Part shown: positions 1-5,246 of the stretch, piece by piece
How positions within the stretch are numbered: position 1 is the first letter of the stretch
Layout of the letters: every line of letters begins with the position of its first letter
DNA from: CAZIPZ01 sp964541075
Lineage (GTDB): Bacteria; Acidobacteriota; Terriglobia; 20CM-2-55-15
NCBI GenBank assembly: GCA_964541075.1
Contig: CAZIPZ010000213.1
Location: forward strand, 1 to 6,218
DNA length: 6,218 nucleotides
Reading direction: 5' to 3'
Notes under the pieces: model-generated
What the model saw: the letters and a program-made list of their open reading frames with translations, nothing else
Database searches by the model: none
Told to the model about the DNA's origin: nothing
Program-made: the position numbers and the translations under genes

Positions 1-36
1 AAAAATATGTTTACAAACGAGATAGCTTAACGAAAC

Positions 37-43
37 GGAGGTG
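37..43 (+). promoter_or_regulatory. Ribosome binding site of the HU gene, decides the start codon
   Basis: GGAGGTG is a strong Shine-Dalgarno match. It ends 3 nt before the GTG at 47 and overlaps the alternative GTG at 41. A codon inside the Shine-Dalgarno cannot be its own start, so this site favours the GTG at 47. Confidence 0.75.
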
Positions 44-46
44 CAA

Positions 47-313
47 GTGATCAAACTTGATCTTGTCAATCAGATCGTCGAGCGTACCGGCGTAAGCAAA
101 ACCAAGGCGGAACAAGCTGTGGACACGATCTTCAACTGCATGAAAGACGCCCTTAAAGCGAACGATCGGATTGAATTGCGGGGGTTTGGAGTATTTTCCG
201 TCAAGCCGCGCAAGACTGGAATCGGACGAAATCCTAGGACAGGCTCGGAAGTGAATATCCCTCCGGGCAAGGCAGTCCGTTTCAAGCCAGGAAAGGACCT
301 GCAATCGCTTTAA
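47..313 (+). CDS. HU/IHF-family nucleoid DNA-binding protein
   Basis: Small (88 aa) histone-like protein that binds and bends DNA as a dimer and helps organise the nucleoid. It has the helical dimerisation half (residues 1-40), then the conserved RIELRGFGVF strand region (41-50) and the DNA-binding beta arm with GRNPRTG (60-66). With the GTG at 47 as start, the intercalating proline of RNP falls at residue 63, the canonical HU position; the GTG at 41 would add two residues and sits inside the Shine-Dalgarno. Length is normal for HU (about 90 aa). The lysine-rich C-terminus (KAVRFKPGKDLQ) is typical. HU and IHF subunits cannot be separated safely from one sequence; a single homodimeric HU is my reading. 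The upstream promoter is mostly outside the window. The M50 protease gene follows after 28 nt with no terminator between, so the two are probably co-transcribed. Confidence 0.95.
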   Translation: MIKLDLVNQIVERTGVSKTKAEQAVDTIFNCMKDALKANDRIELRGFGVFSVKPRKTGIGRNPRTGSEVNIPPGKAVRFKPGKDLQSL

Positions 314-341
314 AAGCTGGACGTTAGTTAATCTCGATTCC

Positions 342-1265
342 ATGGAAAATAGTTTTAACCCTCCCAGTGAGATCCGCTTCGAGGAGCAGTCGCAAAGGTT
401 TCCCTGGGTGAATGTTCTGCTGTTTGGTCTCACCTGTCTGAGCACGCTGGTCGTCGGTGCGTTCCTGATGGCCGGATTCAATAACACGCTTGAAGACAAT
501 GTCTCAGGGTTCTTCGGCAGCATATGGCGCAATCCATCAGTGCTTCTGACAGGACTTCCTTTCAGCATAGCGATCATGGCGATTTTGCTCGCTCATGAGA
601 TGGGACACTATCTGACTTGCCGGTATTACGGCATCAACGCCAGTCTTCCTTACTTTATTCCTGCTCCGACGATCGTGGGAACAATGGGCGCGTTCATACG
701 CATTCGCTCTCCGATCCACCACAGGCCAGCGCTTCTCGATGTCGGGATAGCTGGACCGATCGCGGGTTTCGTCCTTGCAATACCCGCCCTCTTCATTGCG
801 TTGACGCAATCACGGTTCGTCGCCACGGATTCGTCTGTGTCCATGTTCGGCTTCGGTGAACCATTGATTTTCAAGGCTGTCGAAGCGCTGATGGGCAAGA
901 CCCCTCCGCCGGGCATGGATCTCTACCTGCATCCCGTCGGCCTCGCCGCCTGGTTCGGCTTTTTCGCGACTGCACTGAATCTTCTACCCGTCGGCCAACT
1001 CGACGGCGGACACATAGCTTATGCATTGTTTGGAAGGTTCCACAAGAGGATCTCCCAGGGATTTCTTTTTACCTTGATACCTCTTGGAATTTTCTACTGG
1101 CAGGGCTGGCTGCTCTGGAGCACGATCCTTCTCTTTATCGGCTTGCGTCATCCGGTCACCGTGGATGACTCGGTTCCACTCAGCAAACGCCACATCTGGT
1201 TGGGCTGGGCCGCGCTCGCGATGTTCGTACTATGTTTTACGCCTATGCCGTTCTACGTTACTTAG
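342..1265 (+). CDS. M50 (site-2 protease-like) membrane zinc metalloprotease
   Basis: Predicted 307-aa polytopic intramembrane metalloprotease. The zinc motif HEMGH (HExxH) is at residues 85-89 in a hydrophobic segment, and the second motif NLLPVGQLDGGH, holding the third zinc ligand D221, is at 213-224. Hydrophobic stretches lie near 24-45, 72-95, 133-155, 198-218, 240-268 and 285-300. No PDZ domain separates the motifs, so it differs from RseP/RasP and resembles the shorter bacterial and chloroplast EGY-like members, consistent with the GxxAxxxR-like region after HEMGH. Family members cleave membrane-bound anti-sigma factors or other transmembrane substrates in regulated proteolysis, but no anti-sigma or sigma gene is visible here, so the substrate is unknown. 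The ATG at 342 has no good Shine-Dalgarno; translation may depend on the upstream HU gene. No frameshift or missing catalytic residue is seen. Confidence 0.9.
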   Translation: MENSFNPPSEIRFEEQSQRFPWVNVLLFGLTCLSTLVVGAFLMAGFNNTLEDNVSGFFGSIWRNPSVLLTGLPFSIAIMAILLAHEMGHYLTCRYYGINASLPYFIPAPTIVGTMGAFIRIRSPIHHRPALLDVGIAGPIAGFVLAIPALFIALTQSRFVATDSSVSMFGFGEPLIFKAVEALMGKTPPPGMDLYLHPVGLAAWFGFFATALNLLPVGQLDGGHIAYALFGRFHKRISQGFLFTLIPLGIFYWQGWLLWSTILLFIGLRHPVTVDDSVPLSKRHIWLGWAALAMFVLCFTPMPFYVT

Positions 1266-1389
1266 CATGAAGAAGACAGCGGTGAGTCTCTCCTCAGCCC
1301 GTTCTGACTGATCCTTCCGATCGTTGCGTCATCCTCATCCGTAAGCCTTCCCCAACAGAGGTCCAGCGGCTAAGAGACAGGCGACGGGC
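1266..1389. other. Convergent intergenic gap with no clear gene or terminator
   Basis: This 124-bp stretch separates the 3' ends of the protease and PAP2 genes. I find no compact hairpin followed by a T-run on either strand. It contains only a 14-codon ATG ORF (1267-1311) without a ribosome binding site, and two widely spaced 6-7 bp inverted repeats that look like chance. How the two convergent transcripts end is not visible. Confidence 0.6.
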
Positions 1390-2007
1390 TTAGCGGAGTC
1401 GAAGAGTTTTGCTCCAAAAGCGCTGGTTGTCGATTGCAAACGCCCACGCCGTCCCCAGAAGACAGCCGCCCACTGTGTCGCTGGGGTAGTGCACGCCCAG
1501 GTAGATCCTGGAGAATGCGACTCCCAGAGTAAGAGCGAACGCGAGTGCGGAGAAAGTCCGCCGGGAAGCGGTGTGGTGCAGCGTCCTACAAATGAGAATG
1601 GACAGCGTTGTATACGTTGCAGCAGCGACGAGAGCATGCCCGCTCGGATAGGAAAACCCCGAGGCAGAGACCAGGTGCGTGACGATGGCGGGCCTGGGAC
1701 GGCCAATGGCTCTCTTGAAAATCTGCGTTAACACCCAGCCTCCAAACGTCGCAACAGCCAGCTGCAATGCCGGCGCCCGGCCAGGCATTCGTACGATCCG
1801 CAAAACTGCCAGTCCTGACAGGAAGGCGCCCGGAACCGTACCCAGAGCGGTCAGAACACTGAACATCGCACTTAGAGCTGCCGAGCGGGTCCTGAAAATG
1901 GTCTGAAGGATCCACACATCCAGCGCACGAACCTCTAACGATGTCGCCATCCATGTAAGGGCGAGAAACCCTGCGAGTAACAACAGAACTGCGTTCCGCC
2001 TGGCCAT
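1390..2007 (-). CDS. PAP2-family (type 2 phosphatidic acid phosphatase) membrane phosphatase
   Basis: Integral-membrane acid phosphatase of the PAP2/vanadium-haloperoxidase superfamily. From the ATG at 2007 the protein has 205 residues. All three catalytic motifs are intact: KRAIGRPRP (KxxxxxxRP, residues 98-106), PSGH (121-124) and SRIYLGVHYPSD (SRxxxxxHxxxD, 166-177); the two histidines are the nucleophile and its helper. About five to six hydrophobic segments surround them. Members remove phosphate from lipid phosphates such as phosphatidic acid, phosphatidylglycerol phosphate or undecaprenyl diphosphate; the sequence does not tell which. The frame stays open to a TTG at 2073 (227 aa), but that start has no Shine-Dalgarno, would lie 8 bp from the divergent kefB-like start, and would add a polar, non-conserved-looking leader. 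I prefer ATG 2007, where MARRN precedes the first membrane helix; GTG at 2025 is also possible. Confidence 0.88.
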   Translation of the reverse strand: MARRNAVLLLLAGFLALTWMATSLEVRALDVWILQTIFRTRSAALSAMFSVLTALGTVPGAFLSGLAVLRIVRMPGRAPALQLAVATFGGWVLTQIFKRAIGRPRPAIVTHLVSASGFSYPSGHALVAAATYTTLSILICRTLHHTASRRTFSALAFALTLGVAFSRIYLGVHYPSDTVGGCLLGTAWAFAIDNQRFWSKTLRLR

Positions 2008-2068
2008 CTGCGCATAATCGAGCACGTAATAAACCAACACACTATAGGTCGAGCATTCCTCGTCCAGA

Positions 2069-2074
2069 TACAAT
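2069..2074 (+). promoter_or_regulatory. Candidate -10 element for a leaderless antiporter transcript
   Basis: TACAAT differs from TATAAT at one position and ends exactly 7 nt before the ATG at 2082. Transcription would start at or next to the start codon, which would explain why no Shine-Dalgarno is present. No convincing -35 box is seen about 17 nt upstream, so this rests on the -10 and its spacing alone. Confidence 0.4.
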
Positions 2075-2081
2075 CACGGTT

Positions 2082-4007
2082 ATGGAAACGTCGACCTTCC
2101 TGCGCGACCTCACTCTGCTGTTCGGTGTGGCTGTAGTTGTATCTTACGCATTCCGGATGCTTCGGTTGTCGACCTTAGCAGGCTTTCTTGTGGCTGGAAC
2201 ACTCATCGGCCCCTATGGTCTTGGCGCGATCTCGTCGGTCAATGACGTCGAGCGCATGGCCGAAATCGGCGTCATGCTCCTCCTCTTCACCATCGGGGTG
2301 GAGTTCTCAAGTGAGGGACTACTTCGAATGAAGTGGCTGGCGCTGGCCGGCGGGTCGCTTCAGATGACGTTGACGACAGTTTTCGCCGCTCTACTTTTGA
2401 GCCCGTGGGTGAGTTCGCCCCGCGAAGCGATCTTCGCAGGAATTCTCACGGCGCTGAGCAGCACAGTTATCGCGTTGCGGCTGCTGAACGACCGCGGCCA
2501 GATGTCTTCTCCTCAAGGAAGCGCCGCTCTCGCAATTCTGATCTTTCAAGATATCGCTGTCGTGCCAGTCATGCTCTTCCTGCCCATTCTTACGGGATTG
2601 CAGGCGTTCGACCTCTTTGGCGTGGCAACGACGATAACGGCCTCGTTGGCCGCCGTAATTGTCATTTTGGTTTCAGCGTGGTTCATTGCCCCGCGTGTAA
2701 TCGCCGCCACGATCGCGTCGCGCAGCCGCGATATCTTCATCCTGTCCGTCATTGTAATTGTACTCGGGGCTGCGTACCTCACATCCCGCGCCGGGCTAAG
2801 CACGGCCCTGGGTGCGTTCGTCGCAGGTATTGTGATTTCAGAGTCCGAGTACAGCCATCAGGTCCTGGCCGACGTTCTGCCTTTCCGCGAAACGTTCAAC
2901 AGTCTCTTCTTCGTGTCGATAGGAATGCTGCTGAATCCGGCATTCCTCTTCTCCAACCTCCACATCGTGCTTCCGCTGGCGTTAGCCGCCGTAATATTCA
3001 AGGCGATCATCACTGTCGGAGTGGTCGCTGTATTGGGTCTGCCTTTTCGAGTCGCTCTGATGGTCGGACTTTTGCTGGCGCAAATTGGAGAATTTTCGCT
3101 TGTCCTTTTGACCGCCGTCCGGGGTGTTGCCGCGTTCTCTGGGGTGTTTGAACAAACGGCTCTATCGGTCATTCTGGTGACGATGATTGCCGCACCCTTC
3201 CTTGCAAAGGCAACGGATCGGTTTGCAGAAAGCGCGCATCAATCCGGCAGCGTCAGGGGCGTCGTTACCGAACGGTCCGATCACATCGTCATCATTGGTT
3301 ATGGCCTCAACGGACAAAACGTTGCCGCATCATTGAAATCACGCAACATACCTTATTCAATTCTGGAGATGAATCCGAAAACCGTACGCACTGCGCGCGA
3401 TGCGGGCGAACCGATACACTATGGTGACGCGGTCAGCGAGGTGGTATTGGAGAGTGTTGGCGTTTCGCGGGCGCTGGCGACCGTTTTCGCTATATCCGAC
3501 CCGGTCGCTACGCGCCAAGCCGTCGCAGCGGCGCGGCGATTGAATGCCGACGTCTACATCATCGCCCGCACCCGATACATTTCCGAAATCGAGCAACTGT
3601 ACGCTGTCGGCGCCGACACCGTTATTGCTGAAGAGTTCGAAACATCTCTTGAAATCATTCGACGGATTCTAGGAAGGTTGGGTTACCGGCCGGCAACCAT
3701 TGATCGTGAGATTCTTGATATCCGACAGCGCCGCTATGAAATGTTCCGCGGCGGACCGATCGAACGCGTGCCCATCAATACGCATGTAGACTTTGAACCC
3801 TTCGAAGTCGAGGTACGACAAAAATCCGCCGGCAAATCGCTCGCGGAACTCAAAGTCCGCGAAAACACCGGCGCAACCGTAATTGCGGCCCGCCGTAATT
3901 CGGATGTGCTGGCCAACCCCGCGCCAGCCCATGTTCTTCAGGAAGGCGATCACGTTTACCTGATAGGCAGTGAAGAAGAGATCCGTCGGGCTATGCGTTT
4001 GCTTTGA
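2082..4007 (+). CDS. KefB-like CPA2 monovalent cation:proton antiporter with RCK domains
   Basis: 641-aa inner-membrane transporter of the CPA2 family, likely exchanging K+ or Na+ for H+. The Na+/H+-exchanger domain spans about 5-380 with around 12 hydrophobic segments. It carries the KefB/KefC-type core motif FQDIAVVPVM (155-164, acidic residue D157 in the membrane) and LLAQIGEF (331-338). A RCK_N (TrkA-N) Rossmann domain follows at about 400-520, with the dinucleotide motif GYGLNG (406-411), an acidic residue at the end of strand 2 (E429) and GDA (448-450). A RCK_C (TrkA-C) domain occupies about 565-641. Ligand-gated K+ efflux or pH/osmotic homeostasis is the usual role; whether it is gated by glutathione adducts, as in E. 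coli KefB/C, or by nucleotides cannot be told here. The domain order and length are typical. The ATG at 2082 has no Shine-Dalgarno. The stop lies 17 bp inside the opposing lysR-type gene. kefB is a family analogy, so no symbol is given. Confidence 0.92.
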   Translation: METSTFLRDLTLLFGVAVVVSYAFRMLRLSTLAGFLVAGTLIGPYGLGAISSVNDVERMAEIGVMLLLFTIGVEFSSEGLLRMKWLALAGGSLQMTLTTVFAALLLSPWVSSPREAIFAGILTALSSTVIALRLLNDRGQMSSPQGSAALAILIFQDIAVVPVMLFLPILTGLQAFDLFGVATTITASLAAVIVILVSAWFIAPRVIAATIASRSRDIFILSVIVIVLGAAYLTSRAGLSTALGAFVAGIVISESEYSHQVLADVLPFRETFNSLFFVSIGMLLNPAFLFSNLHIVLPLALAAVIFKAIITVGVVAVLGLPFRVALMVGLLLAQIGEFSLVLLTAVRGVAAFSGVFEQTALSVILVTMIAAPFLAKATDRFAESAHQSGSVRGVVTERSDHIVIIGYGLNGQNVAASLKSRNIPYSILEMNPKTVRTARDAGEPIHYGDAVSEVVLESVGVSRALATVFAISDPVATRQAVAAARRLNADVYIIARTRYISEIEQLYAVGADTVIAEEFETSLEIIRRILGRLGYRPATIDREILDIRQRRYEMFRGGPIERVPINTHVDFEPFEVEVRQKSAGKSLAELKVRENTGATVIAARRNSDVLANPAPAHVLQEGDHVYLIGSEEEIRRAMRLL

Positions 4008-4875
4008 GAAAACTGACGAGCGTTTGCGCAGCCGGCGTAAGAAGTTTTTGACGCCGGTGGATGATGCCGATCGGGCGCACGAGTTCCTGAAGGTCCATAG
4101 GGAAACCCAAAAGAACTCCCGCTTCGATTTCACGTGTCACGCTCGGTTTCGGAAGAATGCTTACGCCGGATTCGATCGAGATTGCGTGTTTGATGGTCTC
4201 AATGTTGTCCAGTTCCATTGCAATGTTCACTTTCACGCCTCTCTGACGCAACGCCTTATCGATCGCCTTGCGTATGTTCAATGTGCGATCGAACGCGATA
4301 AAGCTCTGTTCCGCGAGATCCCGGGGCGTAATCTCCCTCTTCTTCGCGAGGGGATGGGAGCGATGACATACAAAAACCATTTGTTCGGAGTGCCAGGGAA
4401 TGATTGTCAACGAACGATGCGGTGTTGGGAACGAAAGGATGCCAAGATCAGCATGATCGTTGATGACCGCTTCCACCACTTCATTGGGATGCAGATAAGC
4501 CAGACGAATTTTGGCCTGTGGGTGCTTCATCGTGAACTGCTGAGTGTAATACCCCATATCCTGGTGCAATCCCACTGAATAGATGACGGCCACCCGCACC
4601 GCCCCACTCACAAGCGTCTTTTGCGATCGGATTTCCGCCTTCACTTTGTCGAAGCTTTCAAGCATCACCAAACACGCGTCGAAAAACTTCTGACCTTCGG
4701 GAGTAATCATGAACGGACGCTTGGTGCGGTCAATCAACTGAGCGCCAACTTCATCCTCAAGCTGACGTATGGCCTGGCTCGCCGCCGACTGAGAAACGCG
4801 ATGGGCTGAAGCTCCGAGAGAAAAACTCCCCGAACGGATAACGTCACAATAGAGACTGAGCGTGTCGAGGTTCAT
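3991..4875 (-). CDS. LysR-type transcriptional regulator, candidate regulator of gltB
   Basis: 294-aa LysR-type regulator of normal family length. The N-terminal winged helix-turn-helix is clear at 1-60: MNLDTLSLYCDVIRSGSFS, the recognition region VSQSAASQAIRQLEDEVGAQLIDR (27-50) and the wing ending in ITPEG (57-61). A linker helix runs to about 88. The co-inducer-binding domain of two alpha/beta lobes covers about 91-294 (GAVRVAVIYSVG onward). The start at the first Met matches the usual LysR N-terminus; the upstream Shine-Dalgarno is weak (GAG about 9 nt before). The gene is divergent from glutamate synthase across 371 bp, the same arrangement as gltC/gltAB in Bacillus subtilis, so control of gltB is a reasonable inference, but the effector is unknown and a CysL/CysB-like role is not excluded. 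Its 3' end overlaps the antiporter gene by 17 bp, tail to tail. Confidence 0.92.
   Translation of the reverse strand: MNLDTLSLYCDVIRSGSFSLGASAHRVSQSAASQAIRQLEDEVGAQLIDRTKRPFMITPEGQKFFDACLVMLESFDKVKAEIRSQKTLVSGAVRVAVIYSVGLHQDMGYYTQQFTMKHPQAKIRLAYLHPNEVVEAVINDHADLGILSFPTPHRSLTIIPWHSEQMVFVCHRSHPLAKKREITPRDLAEQSFIAFDRTLNIRKAIDKALRQRGVKVNIAMELDNIETIKHAISIESGVSILPKPSVTREIEAGVLLGFPMDLQELVRPIGIIHRRQKLLTPAAQTLVSFLKANA
4032..4057. repeat. 7-bp inverted repeat just past the antiporter stop
   Basis: CCGGCGT (4032-4038) and ACGCCGG (4051-4057) form a GC-rich 7-bp stem with a 12-nt loop, 24 nt after the antiporter stop and inside the 3' end of the lysR-type gene. Neither strand has a T-run after it, so it is not a standard intrinsic terminator. 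It might help stop or protect the antiporter mRNA, or be chance. Confidence 0.3.
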
Positions 4876-4940
4876 CGATTCAAACTCGCAGCGGACGCCG
4901 TACTGTGCGGTTCGGCAAGCTTTTTGACTGCAAATGCCTC

Positions 4941-4969
4941 CCGCAACCTCTGGCGTTCAAGAGGTGCGG
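4941..4969. repeat. GC-rich dyad at the start of the lysR-type transcript
   Basis: CCGC-A-ACCTCT (4941-4951) and AGAGGTGCGG (4960-4969) form ten base pairs with one bulged A and an 8-nt loop. No T-run follows on either strand. It lies directly downstream of the candidate minus-strand promoter, so it could be an operator over the transcription start, or a 5' hairpin protecting the lysR-type mRNA. Confidence 0.45.
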
Positions 4970-4971
4970 AC

Positions 4972-5000
4972 AGCATAAGAATAAGTTTTTCTAATGTAAA
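4972..5000 (-). promoter_or_regulatory. Candidate sigma70-type promoter of the lysR-type gene
   Basis: Read on the minus strand, TTTACA (5000-4995, five of six to TTGACA) is followed after exactly 17 nt by TATGCT (4977-4972, four of six to TATAAT). A start near 4965 would give a leader of about 90 nt before the ATG at 4875. The -35 overlaps an AAAGTACTTT palindrome, which would suit autoregulation. The -10 is mediocre. Confidence 0.4.
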
Positions 5001-5028
5001 GTACTTTTATTTTGCGGGATGACTTATT
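4980..5028. repeat. AT-rich nested dyads between lysR and gltB, possible regulator site
   Basis: AATAAGT (4980-4986) and ACTTATT (5022-5028) are exact inverted repeats. Between them, near their centre, lies the perfect 10-bp palindrome AAAGTACTTT (4998-5007). LysR-type regulators usually bind AT-rich dyads with a T-N11-A core near divergent promoters, so this is the most likely binding region here. The exact half-sites cannot be assigned, and no confident plus-strand gltB promoter was found next to it. Confidence 0.35.
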
Positions 5029-5064
5029 GTTCTAAAGAGCATAAAGTATTCCCACCTGAAGCCG

Positions 5065-5106
5065 CAGTGGCGTAGGCAGTTCACGACACCGCCACTGTAT
5101 TTTTTG
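5065..5106 (+). terminator. Intrinsic terminator-like hairpin in the gltB leader region
   Basis: CAGTGGCG (5065-5072) pairs perfectly with CGCCACTG (5090-5097) around a 17-nt loop. It is followed at once by TATTTTTTG with six consecutive T (5100-5105). The polarity is plus: the other strand has no T-run after the stem. No plus-strand gene precedes it after the antiporter stop at 4007, so it must end a short RNA or act as an attenuator in the gltB leader, 141 nt before the gltB start. Confidence 0.6.
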
Positions 5107-5133
5107 CCTGTTACAGTCCAGTCGCGCGGGGTT

Positions 5134-5225
5134 CCTGAAGGTTCCGCTCAAGCGTTTCATAGGACTTCATAACGCTAGGTTTAACGGGGCTTGAAGTCCC
5201 CGCCGGCCGGACTTTTTGCTTCAGG
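5134..5225 (+). promoter_or_regulatory. Candidate structured attenuator/riboswitch-like leader of gltB
   Basis: Several complementary segments crowd into 92 nt. An outer helix CCTGAAG (5134-5140)/CTTCAGG (5219-5225) could close the element. Hairpin A is AGCGTT (5151-5156)/AACGCT (5171-5176). Hairpin B is CGGGG (5185-5189)/CCCCG (5198-5202). The loop of A contains GGACTTCA (5162-5169), an exact complement of TGAAGTCC (5192-5199), which covers the loop and part of the 3' arm of B; a 6-bp loop-loop contact or an 8-bp pseudoknot is possible. The same strand also pairs with GGACTT (5209-5214), giving a terminator-like stem running into five T (5213-5217). The last two states exclude each other. 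Each stem alone could be chance; the arrangement is what suggests regulation. No known riboswitch consensus was recognised. Confidence 0.4.
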
Positions 5226-5234
5226 CTAAGAAAC

Positions 5235-5239
5235 GAGAG
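5235..5239 (+). promoter_or_regulatory. Ribosome binding site of gltB
   Basis: GAGAG ends 7 nt before the ATG at 5247, a suitable spacing. It lies just outside the structured leader, so the leader more likely acts on transcription than by hiding this site. Confidence 0.5.
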
Positions 5240-5246
5240 CATATAG

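Noticed and set aside
1267..1311. A 14-codon ORF just after the protease stop
   Set aside because: No ribosome binding site and no recognisable product; too short to support.
1286..1390. Inverted repeats GTCTCT/AGAGAC and AGCCCGT/ACGGGCT in the convergent gap
   Set aside because: Arms are 80-90 nt apart, short and not nested, with no T-run; likely chance rather than a terminator.
2333..3151. A 272-codon open frame inside the antiporter gene, same strand but another frame
   Set aside because: It lies wholly within the antiporter coding sequence, and its product is Arg/Cys-rich with no recognisable domain, while the antiporter frame is conserved throughout. It is a shadow frame.
3970..4578. 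A 202-codon plus-strand open frame opposite the lysR-type gene
   Set aside because: It is antisense to a clearly conserved LysR-type protein and its product looks like no known family. Shadow frame.
4952..4967. Possible sigma-54 promoter (TGGC...TGC) for gltB
   Set aside because: GG to GC spacing is two bases too long for the -24/-12 consensus, and the bases lie in the GC-rich dyad.
5041..5106. Possible cobalamin riboswitch, because CCGCCACTGTA resembles a conserved core segment
   Set aside because: The other required core parts (GGGAA, GGTGCAA-like segment and B12 box) are absent, and the match is the 3' arm of a simple terminator hairpin.
4083..5142. 12-bp exact repeat GTTCCTGAAGGT at 4083-4094 and 5131-5142
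   Set aside because: About one 12-bp repeat is expected by chance in 6.2 kb, and one copy is within coding sequence. CCTGAAG also recurs elsewhere (5055, 5463).
5151..5202. Possible purine-type or glutamine-type riboswitch
   Set aside because: Kissing hairpins recall the purine architecture, but the conserved junction bases are missing; the glnA/downstream-peptide consensus, as I remember it, is also not present. It is kept only as an unassigned structured leader.
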